A stretch of DNA of 64,000 nt from Labrys wisconsinensis (GTDB lineage: Bacteria; Pseudomonadota; Alphaproteobacteria; Rhizobiales; Labraceae): assembly GCF_030814995.1 (NCBI RefSeq), contig NZ_JAUSVX010000011.1:186001-250000 (forward strand), given 5' to 3'. The position numbers and the translations under genes were made by a program. The notes beneath the pieces are model-generated. The model did no database searches. It was given only the letters and a program-made list of their open reading frames with translations, and was not told the DNA's origin. Each line of letters opens with the position of its first letter. Positions within the stretch are counted from its first letter, which is position 1. This document shows positions 35,920 to 44,174 of the stretch, piece after piece.

Positions 35920-37310
35920 GCGTCCGGCCGGATGTTCTGGTTCCGCCGGAACAGGTTGGTCGGGTCATAGGCCCGCTTCAGCGCGACGAGGCGCTCATGG
36001 TTCCCGCCATAGGCGGCGCGGACGCGCTCGTCGCCCTCCTCGCCGAGATTGTTGGCGTAGACGCCACCCGTCGAATAGGGGGTGGCCGCGGTCCAGGCGG
36101 CTCGCGCCCAGCCGACATGGGCCTCGTCTTGCGCGGCATCGTCCCAGATGGCGATCGGGAAGCAGTCGAAGGCGGCCTGACGATGGGCATAGGGCGAGGC
36201 CGATGCCGGCACGCGCGCGATGGCGCCGCCGACCTGCTGGAAGACCATGAGCGAGCCGGGCGGCGCCGGCGCGAAGGCGTCGAGCAGGGCGTCGACGGCG
36301 TCCTCCGAGATCGCGTCCATGAACTGCGCCTTCCAGTAATAGCGCCGGCCGGGCGGGAACAGGCTGTCGCCGTTCGACTGGATCTGGAGGTAGGGAACCG
36401 CCGCGAGCCGGCTTTCAACCGGTGTGCCGACCCTGGTCAGCGGAGCGAGGGCGGCCTCGCCGGCCTCGGCCGATCCGACATGGCAGGCGGAGATGCTGAA
36501 GAACCGCTCGCCCGACGGCAGCGCCACCAGGGCGGCATCGGCGCTGACCTCATCGGGGGCGCTGCGGGCGAAGTCGTCGTAGAAGCGCATGGCCTCGCGT
36601 GCCCGCGCGACGGGATGCAGCACGGACGCCACCAGGAGGGCAGGGCCCACCGGGTGCAGGCGATAGTCGAACGCGGTGACGATGCCGAAATTGCCGCCGC
36701 CGCCTCTGAGGCCCCAGAACAGGTCGGGATGCTCGTCGGCGCTGGTCAGCAGCCGCCGTCCGTCGGCGGTGACGACCTCCGCCGCGAGCAGGTTGTCGCA
36801 GGCGAGCCCATGCTTGCGGCCGAGCTTGCCGAAGCCGCCGCCGAGGGTCAGGCCGGCGATGCCGGTATGGCCGTTGACCCCCATCGTCGTCGCCAGGCCG
36901 TGAGCCTGGGTCGCCCGGTCGAACTCGCCCAGCCGGAGGCCGGCTTCGGCGCGCGCCACCCGGCGGATTGGATCGACCTCGATCCTCTTCATGCGCGACA
37001 GGTCGATCACCACGCCGCCGTCGCAGACCGACAGGCCGGCGACATTGTGGCCGCCGCTGCGGACCGCCACCCTCGCATCGTGCGTCCGCGCGAAATAGAC
37101 GGCGCCGACGACATCGTCGGCATCGGCGCAGAAGATGATCATGCCGGGCCGCCGGTCGACGGCGCCGTTCCACACGCGCCGCGCCGCCTCGTAGGCGGCA
37201 TCCTGCGGCAGAACCACGTCGCCCCGCAGCCGGCGGCGAAGATCCGCCACCGCCGACGGGGCCAGCACGGCCTCCCCGCCCATGCCCCGATCCGATCGTG
37301 GCTGCGCCAT
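35916..37310 (-). CDS. FAD-linked oxidase, berberine-bridge-enzyme type, probably bicovalent FAD
   Basis: A 464-residue PCMH-type flavoenzyme. The FAD-binding domain holds RSGGHNVAGLSV, with His88 in position for 8-alpha-histidyl FAD, and GRKHGLACDNLL, with Cys171 at the position of the 6-S-cysteinyl link, so double covalent attachment is expected. The BBE tail VYANNLGEEGDERVRAAYGGNHERL and YDPTNLFRRNQNI is intact. Members oxidise sugars, alkaloids or other secondary compounds. GGGGGGAAAG precedes ATG 37310. It forms an operon with the MFS gene and is divergent from a LysR regulator. Confidence 0.9.
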   Translation of the reverse strand: MAQPRSDRGMGGEAVLAPSAVADLRRRLRGDVVLPQDAAYEAARRVWNGAVDRRPGMIIFCADADDVVGAVYFARTHDARVAVRSGGHNVAGLSVCDGGVVIDLSRMKRIEVDPIRRVARAEAGLRLGEFDRATQAHGLATTMGVNGHTGIAGLTLGGGFGKLGRKHGLACDNLLAAEVVTADGRRLLTSADEHPDLFWGLRGGGGNFGIVTAFDYRLHPVGPALLVASVLHPVARAREAMRFYDDFARSAPDEVSADAALVALPSGERFFSISACHVGSAEAGEAALAPLTRVGTPVESRLAAVPYLQIQSNGDSLFPPGRRYYWKAQFMDAISEDAVDALLDAFAPAPPGSLMVFQQVGGAIARVPASASPYAHRQAAFDCFPIAIWDDAAQDEAHVGWARAAWTAATPYSTGGVYANNLGEEGDERVRAAYGGNHERLVALKRAYDPTNLFRRNQNIRPDA

Positions 37311-37385
37311 GCTTTCCCCCCGGCCTGCTGCAGCCGATCGTTCCACGCCGCGGCAAGCCCTTGCAAAGGCGAAGAACTCAGGTAC

Positions 37386-37406
37386 TGGATGAGCAGAATT
37401 CATCCA
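37386..37406. promoter_or_regulatory. LysR-type binding box between flavoenzyme and regulator genes
   Basis: TGGATGA-N7-TCATCCA, a 7-bp inverted repeat whose inner part ATGA-N7-TCAT satisfies the T-N11-A rule (T at 37390, A at 37402). It lies in the divergent gap between the FAD oxidase/MFS operon and the LysR-type gene, where such regulators bind to activate the operon and repress themselves. The site covers an ATG at 37389, which argues that the regulator really starts at 37422. Confidence 0.7.
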
Positions 37407-37421
37407 CAAGCGCCGCATCCG

Positions 37422-38357
37422 ATGCGAAAGCTGCCGCCCCTGCGTGCCCTGCTCGCCTTCGAGGCGGCGGCGCGGCACGGCAGCTTCAAGCGGGCCGCCG
37501 GCGAGCTCGGCGTGACGCCGACCGCCGTCAGCCACCAGATTCGGCTCCTGGAGGAGACCTGCGGCTGCCGTCTGTTCCAGCGCCGGCCGCGGCCGCTCGC
37601 GCTGACCGCCGCCGGCACCCGGCTCTTTCCCGCCCTGCGCGATGGTTTCGACGCCTTCGCCCAGGCGATCTCGGCCCTGTCGGATGTTCAGGCGCAGGCC
37701 TCGCTGCGCGTCACCAGCCCGAACGCCTTCGCCAGCCGTTGGCTGGTGCCGCGCCTGCCCCGGTGGCGGGAGGAGAACCCGGGCATCCCGCTGGAGATCA
37801 TCGGCACCGACCATGTGCTCGACCTGCGCGCCGGTGCTGCCGATATCGCCATCCGCTATGCGCGCCAGCCGCCGCTCGACTTCGTCGTGCAGGAATTCCG
37901 CCGCGACAGCTATTGTCCGGTCTGCAGCCCGCGGCTGCTCGCCGGCCGGCCGCCGGTCCGGCGCGCCGCCGATCTTCTCGACTTTCCCCTGATCCATTAC
38001 GACTGGACCAACCGCGATCCCGAGGCGCCGACCTGGCGCCAGTGGCTCGCGGTGGCGCGCTCGATCGATCCTGACCTGCCGGCCATGGAGCGCCCCTGGG
38101 ACCTCAGCTTCCGGGAGGAGCTGCACGCCATCGATGCCGTCGTCGCCGGGCAGGGCATCGCCATCTGCAGCGACGTGGTGGTCGGACGCGACCTGGAGAG
38201 CGGCGCCCTGGTGCGGGCGCATCCCCTGTCATTGCCGGGGTACGGGTTCTATCTCACTCGGCTGCCCCAAAACCCGCGCGCCGCGCTGCTCGACGCGTTC
38301 GCGACGTGGATCCAGACCGCGTTCAATTCGAACGGGAGCGCCGCCGCCGCGCCCTGA
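37422..38357 (+). CDS. LysR family transcriptional regulator (GcvA-like)
   Basis: A 311-residue LTTR: N-terminal helix-turn-helix (LRALLAFEAAARHGSFKRAAGELGVTPTAVSHQIRLLEE) and a C-terminal LysR substrate domain from about residue 92. The opening MRKLPPLRALLAFEAAARHGSF is the usual start of the GcvA-like group. An in-frame ATG at 37389 lies inside the candidate operator and would add 11 atypical residues, so I prefer 37422. Its 3' end overlaps the convergent batD-like gene by 35 nt. Likely regulator of the divergent FAD oxidase/MFS pair; the inducer is unknown. Confidence 0.9.
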   Translation: MRKLPPLRALLAFEAAARHGSFKRAAGELGVTPTAVSHQIRLLEETCGCRLFQRRPRPLALTAAGTRLFPALRDGFDAFAQAISALSDVQAQASLRVTSPNAFASRWLVPRLPRWREENPGIPLEIIGTDHVLDLRAGAADIAIRYARQPPLDFVVQEFRRDSYCPVCSPRLLAGRPPVRRAADLLDFPLIHYDWTNRDPEAPTWRQWLAVARSIDPDLPAMERPWDLSFREELHAIDAVVAGQGIAICSDVVVGRDLESGALVRAHPLSLPGYGFYLTRLPQNPRAALLDAFATWIQTAFNSNGSAAAAP

Positions 38358-39768
38358 GGAGGTCCGCTGCCGCGGACCGCACCCCGGCGGCATCCGGGCT
38401 CATCGGCCCGAACGCGGCCGCCTCCAGTGCGGCGGCGGCGCTCCGCGCTTCGGGCGAGGCCAGCCATCCCACCGGGCCGTCGAGGGCGGTCAGGCGCCGG
38501 AGGGCCTGCCAGGCTTCGGCCGGGCGGCCGGCGGCGGCGCTCGCCGAGAGCGCGCCGAGGGTCCGGCGCAGGTCCAGCGCCGCGTGCAGGCGCTGCCGGA
38601 GCGCGCCGATCCCGAGGCTCCGGCCGGCGAGGAGCAGACTGGCGGCGAGGGCCAGCAGGAAGGCCATCGCCGCCAGCGTCCAGTCGGCGTAACGCGGCGC
38701 GTTCGTGGCGCCGGCAGCGGCGGCGATGCCGAGGCCGCGCTCCATCTCCGCCAGGGTCGGGCCGGCCGGCGCGATCGCCACCGTCCGGGCCGGCAGCACG
38801 GCGAGAGCCATGGCATTGCGTCCGGTGTCGAACCAGGGGATGCGGATCTCCGGCAGGTCGACGGCCCTGTCGCTGGTCGGCCGGATCTCCCAGGCATAGG
38901 CCACCTTGGCCTTGGGGCCGTCGGCGCCGCGGACCTCCGCCAGGCGGCCGGGCTTCGGCAGGGTCTGGCGCTTCTGCTCGCCGGTCGCGGCGACCGGGGC
39001 GACGCCGATCACCGTCTCGCGCTGCGGCTCGTCGGGAAAGGCGATCAGCTGCGGCACGCGGATGGCGGGCTGCGGCGGCAGCTGGTCGTCGGTGACGCCC
39101 TGCGCCTCGATCGTCACCGTGCGGCGGACGGACTGGCCGGGCTGCAGGGTTTCGGGATCGGCGCTCCAGGTGTCCGTCACGGTCAGGCCCTGCGCCGGCA
39201 GCCACCAGGCTTCCTTCGGCACGGGCGCCGGCGCCACGGCGAGGGCGAGGGGCGGGGTTGCGAGCTCGAGGGTGGCGCGGGCCCCGCCGGCGTCGAGGAT
39301 GGTGAGGTGGTGCACGAAGGGCGCGATGCTCAGGGTGCCGCTGCGCTGGGGGTAGACCGCGAGGGTGCGCTGGAAGCCGCGTGCCTGGCGCCCGTCCTGC
39401 ACGGTGTCGTACCAGGCGTCGCGCCCGACCTTGAGCCAGCGGAAGCCGGCGAGGTCGGGCTGCTCCAGTCGTTCCAGGGTGATCGGCATCGTGAAGCTGC
39501 CGCGGATGCGCAGCAGCACCATCTCCTGGACATAGGGCGGGCGGCCGAGCGGGTCGACGTCGACCCAGAGCCGCGCGCCGGGCACATCGGCGGCGCAGGC
39601 GGGAGCAAGGGCTGGAAGGGCGAGGAGAAGAGAGGGGATGCACCGGGCCAGCGCCGCGAAACCTTTGCGGACATGAGCGAAAAGCCTTCCTCCACGTCGT
39701 GGAGAAGGCTCTTGCATCCTCGTGGGGACGTGCCGAGTTGCCCTCCGGATGATCCGCCCCATCACCAT
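38323..39768 (-). CDS. BatD-like membrane protein
   Basis: A 481-residue protein: an N-terminal segment, a signal/membrane helix (GFAALARCIPSLLLALPALAPACA, split here by frame position about 34-58), a beta-rich periplasmic part with ARLWVDVDPLGRPPYVQEMVLLRIR, and a transmembrane helix about residue 375. BatD is the periplasmic partner of VWA proteins in aerotolerance-type operons. It starts by overlapping the TPR gene by 7 nt. Residues about 20-28 (EPSPRRGGR) are encoded by a dispersed palindrome, so that part of the N-terminus may be a repeat insertion, or the true start may be the ATG at 39717. Confidence 0.82.
   Translation of the reverse strand: MVMGRIIRRATRHVPTRMQEPSPRRGGRLFAHVRKGFAALARCIPSLLLALPALAPACAADVPGARLWVDVDPLGRPPYVQEMVLLRIRGSFTMPITLERLEQPDLAGFRWLKVGRDAWYDTVQDGRQARGFQRTLAVYPQRSGTLSIAPFVHHLTILDAGGARATLELATPPLALAVAPAPVPKEAWWLPAQGLTVTDTWSADPETLQPGQSVRRTVTIEAQGVTDDQLPPQPAIRVPQLIAFPDEPQRETVIGVAPVAATGEQKRQTLPKPGRLAEVRGADGPKAKVAYAWEIRPTSDRAVDLPEIRIPWFDTGRNAMALAVLPARTVAIAPAGPTLAEMERGLGIAAAAGATNAPRYADWTLAAMAFLLALAASLLLAGRSLGIGALRQRLHAALDLRRTLGALSASAAAGRPAEAWQALRRLTALDGPVGWLASPEARSAAAALEAAAFGPMSPDAAGVRSAAADLLRARRRRSRSN
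39683..39710. repeat. dispersed palindrome inside the 5' end of the batD-like gene
   Basis: AGCCTTCCTCCACG followed closely by CGTGGAGAAGGCT, an almost perfect inverted repeat with the same AGCCTTCTCCACGA/TCGTGGAGAAGGCT core as the large element at 47.4-47.6 kb. It is translated as part of the N-terminal region of the BatD-like protein if the upstream ATG is used. Confidence 0.65.
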
Positions 39769-40610
39769 CCCGCTCCCTGCCCCGGCACGGCTGTCCCGGC
39801 GGCCAGGCGTCGCTGGTGCTCGGCGGCGATGCGCAGGCGAACGAACCGGACGGGGTCATCCGGGATCGCGGCCAGCCATTGCAGCGTGGCGCGGTTGTCC
39901 TCGGTCTGCGCCATCAGGGCCGGCGACTGCGCGGCGGGCTCGTCCGAGGCCGCGACGACGGTCTGGCCGCCGCGCCGGCCGGCGCGTCCGGCGGTCGCCG
40001 CTGCCGCCCCGCGGGCCTGCGCTGCCCCGGCGGCCGGATCGCCCGGCTGCGGCGCGCCGCGACGGTCGACGCGGCTGCTGCCGGGGCTGCCGGCCTCGGC
40101 GCCGGCCTCGCGCTGGCCGGCCATGCCATCGCCCGTGGTGGAGCGAACCTTATCGTCGCCGCCGACCTCGTTCTCGCCGGCCTGGTGCTCGGCGGTCGCC
40201 GTCGCATTCGCCGTGCCCAGCGCCTTGTCGGCCGGTTGGGGCTCGGAGCGAGCCTTAAGCAGGGCCTGGACCAGCGCCCGGTTGGCGAGAGCGTCGGCAT
40301 CGGCCGGGTCCCGCTTCAGGGCGATGTCGTAGGCCTTGACCGCCAGCGGCAGATTGCCGTTGCGCGCGAAGGCGTTGCCGAGATTGTAGGCGGCCTCGGC
40401 GCTGCGGGTGTTGCGCAGCTCGGCCGCGGCCTCGGCGTAGCGGCCCGCCTGGTAGAGGGCGGCGCCGCGCCAGGCCGGGTCGCGCAGCGCGGCAGCCGCC
40501 GGGGTCGGCAGGCCCATGGCGAGCAGCAACCGCCCGCCGCGGTCGCCGCCGGAGAGGACCGCGAGGCCGGCGACCAGCAGCGCCGCGCCAGCGACGGTGA
40601 GGCCGTTCAT
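39762..40610 (-). CDS. TPR protein of Bat operon (BatC/BatE-like)
   Basis: A 282-residue protein with an N-terminal hydrophobic anchor and at least two TPR units (ALYQAGRYAEAAAELRNTRSAEAAYNLGNAFARNGNLPLAVKAYDIALKRDP), followed by a long low-complexity Ala/Gly/Pro-rich tail (about residues 130-235) and a final RLRIAAEHQRRLA helix. It matches BatC/BatE TPR proteins in size and position. ATG at 40610 overlaps the upstream VWA gene stop by 4 nt. Confidence 0.83.
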   Translation of the reverse strand: MNGLTVAGAALLVAGLAVLSGGDRGGRLLLAMGLPTPAAAALRDPAWRGAALYQAGRYAEAAAELRNTRSAEAAYNLGNAFARNGNLPLAVKAYDIALKRDPADADALANRALVQALLKARSEPQPADKALGTANATATAEHQAGENEVGGDDKVRSTTGDGMAGQREAGAEAGSPGSSRVDRRGAPQPGDPAAGAAQARGAAAATAGRAGRRGGQTVVAASDEPAAQSPALMAQTEDNRATLQWLAAIPDDPVRFVRLRIAAEHQRRLAAGTAVPGQGAGW

Positions 40611-41533
40611 GCCCGCCTCCGGAACAGCAGGAGCAGGGGAACGGCGGCCAGGACCAGGCCGGCTCGGCCGAGATCGCGCCAGACCAGTGCGGCATAGGCG
40701 CCGGCGCCGAGTCGCGTGCCGGCGTCGCCCCCGGCTGCCGCGACGACCGGTGCGGGATCGAGCACGTCGGCGAAGGCGCCGCCGCCGGCCTCGGCCAGGT
40801 GCGCCGCCGCTGCCCGTTCGGGCTCGGGCGCGGTCGGCCGGCGCGTCGGCGCGGGCACGAACAGCACGTGCAGCCGGTGGCCCGCCGCCGCCAGGTCCCG
40901 TGCCGCCGCCCGGGCCGCCGCGTCGGCGCCGCCGCCGTCGGTCACCAGCACCACGTCGCCGCCGAGCGTGCCGACCCCGCCCAGCAGGGCTCTCGCCAGC
41001 GCCACGGCGCGGGCGGGCCGGCTCCCGCCATCGGGCACCAGCTCCGTCGTGGCGCCGAGGAGCAGGGGGCGCAGCAGGTCGCGGTCGGTGCTGAAATCAG
41101 CGGCGAGATAGGCGTCGCCCGCGAACAGCACCAGCGCCACCTGGCGCGAGCCTGCCGCCTCGGCCACCTGCATCGCGGCGAGCCGCGCCTCCGGCAGCGC
41201 GCCGCCCTCGGCCACGGAACGTGACACGTCGAGCGCGATCACCAGGGCGTCGAGGTTGCGGAAGGTCTCGGCGCCGGACCGCCGGATCGCCGGCCCGGCC
41301 AGCGCCGCGCCGATCGCTGCTGCGGCCAGCAGCCAGGGTGAGAGCGCCAGGCCCTGCCGGGCTGCCGCGACCATCGCACCGCGACGCTCCAGCACCGCCA
41401 TCAGATGCGGGTCGACGGCACGGCGCCAGTCGCCGAGGCCGCCGCGGCGGCAGGCGAGCAGGGCCAGGACGAGGAGCAGCGGCGGGGCCAGCAGCCAGGC
41501 CGGGCGCAGCAGGGCGAGGTCGGGCAGGGTCAC
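40607..41533 (-). CDS. VWA domain membrane protein (BatB-like)
   Basis: A 308-residue protein with N-terminal helices (LLAPPLLLVLALLAC and ALSPWLLAAAAIGAALAGPA), a von Willebrand factor A domain about residues 90-250, and a C-terminal helix. The MIDAS motif DxSxS reads LDVSRSV, and the downstream VLVTDGG holds the MIDAS-supporting Asp. ATG at 41533 overlaps the first VWA gene by 4 nt. Two VWA proteins side by side are standard for Bat operons (BatA and BatB). Confidence 0.87.
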   Translation of the reverse strand: MTLPDLALLRPAWLLAPPLLLVLALLACRRGGLGDWRRAVDPHLMAVLERRGAMVAAARQGLALSPWLLAAAAIGAALAGPAIRRSGAETFRNLDALVIALDVSRSVAEGGALPEARLAAMQVAEAAGSRQVALVLFAGDAYLAADFSTDRDLLRPLLLGATTELVPDGGSRPARAVALARALLGGVGTLGGDVVLVTDGGGADAAARAAARDLAAAGHRLHVLFVPAPTRRPTAPEPERAAAAHLAEAGGGAFADVLDPAPVVAAAGGDAGTRLGAGAYAALVWRDLGRAGLVLAAVPLLLLFRRRA

Positions 41534-42522
41534 CGCGTGCGGCCTCCGATGAGGACGATGGAAAGCCGGGGCATGCCGGCCTGCAGCGCGAAGCCGGCGA
41601 GGCAGAGCAGCAGGGCCAGGGCGGCCGGCCAGGGCCAGAGCTCGCGCGCCACCGTCACCGCGGCCGCCGGCATGTCGCCGGCCTCGAGGCGGTCGATCGC
41701 CGCCGTCACCGTCCGGAGGTCCTCGGTCGTGCGCACGCGGAAGGTCTCGCCGCCGCTGGTGCGGGCGATGTCGGCGAGGGTCGCCTCGTCGACGGCGTCT
41801 GACCCGTCGCCGGCCACGGCGCCGCCCGTGTCGGTGCCGAGGGCGATGGTGTGCACCCGGATGCCCAGCGCCCGGGCGAGGTCGGCGGCGGCATGGGCGC
41901 TGACGGCGCCGGCCGTGTTGGCGCCGTCCGAGAGCAGCACCACGGCCCGGCCGGGCGCGGGCGCATCCTTCAGCCGTTTCAGCGCCAGGCCGAGCCCGTC
42001 GCCGATGGCGGTGGAGCGGCCGAGCATTCCGATCTCGATGTTGTCGAGCGCATGGGCGACGGCCTCGAGGTCGAAGGTCGGCGCGGCGGCGAGCTGCGCC
42101 TCCTCGGCGAAGGGCACCAGGCCGACGCGGTCGCCGGCGCGGCGACGCAGGAACTCGGCGGCCACCGACTTGACCGCATCGATGCGCCGGATCGGCTGGC
42201 CGTCGAGCGTGAAGTCCCGGGTCTCCATGCTGCCGGAGAAGTCGAGCACCAGCATGATCGTGCGCCCGCTCATCGGCAGCGCCGCGTTCGGCATCAGCGT
42301 CTGCGGCCCGGCCATGGCGACGACCAGGGCGAGCCAGGCGAGCGCCGCCAGCACGCGGCCGGGAGCGTCGGCGCGGACCCGCGCGGCATCATCGCCTGTG
42401 CCGGCCAGCGCGGCGGGGACGCGCAGCGCGGCCATCGCGGCCGGGCCCCGGCGCAGCGCCAGGGCGACGAGCAGCGGCAGGGGCAGGGCCAGGAAGGCGA
42501 GAGGGGTGGCGAAGACGGGCAT
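41530..42522 (-). CDS. VWA domain membrane protein (BatA-like)
   Basis: A 330-residue protein with the same layout as its neighbour: two N-terminal helices, a VWA domain with the intact MIDAS motif LDFSGSMETRDF (DxSxS) and LLSDGANTAG, and a C-terminal helix (WPAALALLLCLAGFAL). BatA-type proteins act with MoxR ATPases in envelope stress or protein maturation. ATG at 42522 follows the previous gene stop with one nt between. Confidence 0.88.
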   Translation of the reverse strand: MPVFATPLAFLALPLPLLVALALRRGPAAMAALRVPAALAGTGDDAARVRADAPGRVLAALAWLALVVAMAGPQTLMPNAALPMSGRTIMLVLDFSGSMETRDFTLDGQPIRRIDAVKSVAAEFLRRRAGDRVGLVPFAEEAQLAAAPTFDLEAVAHALDNIEIGMLGRSTAIGDGLGLALKRLKDAPAPGRAVVLLSDGANTAGAVSAHAAADLARALGIRVHTIALGTDTGGAVAGDGSDAVDEATLADIARTSGGETFRVRTTEDLRTVTAAIDRLEAGDMPAAAVTVARELWPWPAALALLLCLAGFALQAGMPRLSIVLIGGRTR

Positions 42523-42523
42523 G

Positions 42524-42985
42524 TCAGGCAGCCCGCAGCAGCCCGCGCAGCAGCGCGTCGAGGGCTTCGGGATCCGCGCCGTCGAGCGGCTGGTAGAGCG
42601 CCTCGCCCAGGGCACGGCCCGCGCCGGCCGTGAAGACATCGGTGGCGAAGGCGGCGTCGAGGGTGGCGAGCCAGGCCGCACCCTGAATCCGGCCTCTGGT
42701 CGCGCCGGCGGTCGCCGCCACGTAGCGCCGCAGCGCAGCGGCCTGCGCGCAGAGCCGTTCGCCCGGCGCCAGGCCACGCGCGGCGGCCAGGGCGGCCAGC
42801 GCTTCGCCCGCCGGGCTGCGGCGCCGTGCCAGCGCCGCCCGCGCCGCAAGGAGCGCCGTCAGCAGCAGGCCACAGGCGATGCCGGCCGCGGCGGCGAGCA
42901 CCAGCATCTCCACGAGGGACGAGGCGGGCGGCGCCGGCAGGCGGATGGGCCTGAGGGCTGCGAGCGGGTCAGCTGGCATCGCCAT
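42524..42985 (-). CDS. DUF4381-like membrane protein of Bat operon
   Basis: A 153-residue protein with one transmembrane helix near residues 24-48 (LVEMLVLAAAAGIACGLLLTALL) and a helical cytoplasmic domain (GERLCAQAAALRRYVAATAG). This size and position between DUF58 and the VWA gene is typical of DUF4381. No reaction is known. The start ATG (42985, or 42979) overlaps the DUF58 gene end by about 17 nt. Confidence 0.75.
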   Translation of the reverse strand: MAMPADPLAALRPIRLPAPPASSLVEMLVLAAAAGIACGLLLTALLAARAALARRRSPAGEALAALAAARGLAPGERLCAQAAALRRYVAATAGATRGRIQGAAWLATLDAAFATDVFTAGAGRALGEALYQPLDGADPEALDALLRGLLRAA

Positions 42986-43862
42986 GGAGCTCTCCCAGCG
43001 CCCGCAACTGCGCCTGCGGCGGCTGCTCTGCGTCGAAGCGGACGGCCCGCAGGCCGAGCGCCCGCAGCGCCGCGATCCGCGGGCCGTGATCGTCGGCCGG
43101 CAGATCGCGGCGGACGAGGCGCACCCCGCGCGCACCATCGAAGGTGAGGTAGGGGTAGGTGCCCGGCGGCGCCTTGCGTTCGAAGGCGTCGCTGACCAGG
43201 GCGATGCCGAGGTCGCAGCGCCGGCCGATGCGTCGGGCTTCGGTCTCGAACCGGTCGCCCGGCTGGTCGAGGCCGGTGGCGGCGAGGATGACGCCGCCGC
43301 GCGGCGCCAGGGCGGCGGCCATCTCGAGCATATCGCTCAGCGCCGTCCTGTCTGGCACCGTCTCGCTCAAGGCCCGCGCATGGGCGCGGTGCAGGGCGCC
43401 GATCACGGCCGGCATGGCACGCTCGCCGGCCGTGGCCTGGACGAAGATCGGCTCGGGGCCTCCCACCGCCAGCAGCCCGACCTTGGCGCCGAGGCCGACG
43501 GCCCGCCAGCCGGCCAGGGCGAGGATCTCCGCCGCCGCCACCGAGCGCAAGGCGCGGCGGGTGCCGAACAGCATGGGCGGGCGGAAGTCGGCCATCAGCA
43601 GCATGGTCGAATCCCGCTCGCTGCGGAAGGTGCGGACATGCGGCACGCCGGTGCGGGCCGTGGTGTTGCGGTCGATGTGGCGGATGTCGTCGCCGTGCGA
43701 CCAGAGGCGGATGTCGTCGGGCTCGCTGCCGCGGCCGCGCCATCGCGTGACGATCGGGCCGGGCATGGCGGTGGTGGCCTCCCGCGCCGGGCGGACTCGC
43801 GCCACGAGGTGGCGCAGGCGCAGGAGCGCTTCGGGGTCAGTCTCGGCACCGGCGACGGTCAT
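42969..43862 (-). CDS. DUF58 domain-containing protein
   Basis: A 297-residue protein of the DUF58 family, VWA-like in fold. The conserved early motif RGRGSEPDDIRLWSHGDDIRHIDRNTTART (DDxRxIDW-type) is clear, followed by VWA-like strands (STMLLMADFRPPMLFG). DUF58 proteins nearly always sit next to MoxR ATPases. Here a 312-nt gap with a palindrome separates it from the MoxR gene, though on the same strand. Confidence 0.88.
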   Translation of the reverse strand: MTVAGAETDPEALLRLRHLVARVRPAREATTAMPGPIVTRWRGRGSEPDDIRLWSHGDDIRHIDRNTTARTGVPHVRTFRSERDSTMLLMADFRPPMLFGTRRALRSVAAAEILALAGWRAVGLGAKVGLLAVGGPEPIFVQATAGERAMPAVIGALHRAHARALSETVPDRTALSDMLEMAAALAPRGGVILAATGLDQPGDRFETEARRIGRRCDLGIALVSDAFERKAPPGTYPYLTFDGARGVRLVRRDLPADDHGPRIAALRALGLRAVRFDAEQPPQAQLRALGELHGDAS

Positions 43863-44174
43863 CGGGCGCGGCGAGGTGGGGCGGGTGGCGCCGGGGACGG
43901 GGCGGGCCGCAAGGGGAGGGGGGAGGGGGTGGACGCTTCCGAGAATGGCCAGCCGCTTTGCTGCCGTGGTGCAGCCAGCCGATAGTCTTCATGGGACGGG
44001 ATCAGACCCTCGCCCCTGCCCCTCTCCCGGCCGGGAGAGGGGATGACCGGCGTTGCGTCCATCGCCTTCCCACGCCCTGTCTTGCCTCGCTGAAAATCAG
44101 CCCGCGTCCGGCGCTTCTCCCCGCTCCCCGGCTGCATCCAGGCCCTGGTCTTGGCTCCCATCGTCACCTCCCAG
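43863..44174. other. gap between DUF58 and MoxR genes, no gene
   Basis: A 312-nt stretch holding one perfect palindrome (44019-44042) and C/G-rich low-complexity flanks. A minus-strand open frame covers most of it, but its product is Pro/Arg-rich without family character and depends on the repeat, so I regard it as non-coding. The palindrome may interrupt or attenuate transcription from moxR into the DUF58 gene. Confidence 0.7.
44019..44042. repeat. 24-bp perfect palindrome CCCCTCTCCCGG/CCGGGAGAGGGG
   Basis: Two 12-nt arms with no loop, fully symmetric, in the DUF58-MoxR gap. Short CTCTCCCG/CGGGAGAG palindromes of this sort are widely scattered in rhizobial-type genomes. Relation to family A (CCCCTCCCC core) is possible but the loop differs. 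Confidence 0.75.

Noticed and set aside
43859-44167. Possible 102-codon gene between DUF58 and MoxR on the minus strand
   Set aside because: Low-complexity Pro/Arg-rich product that reads through a dispersed palindrome and overlaps the DUF58 start; no family features.
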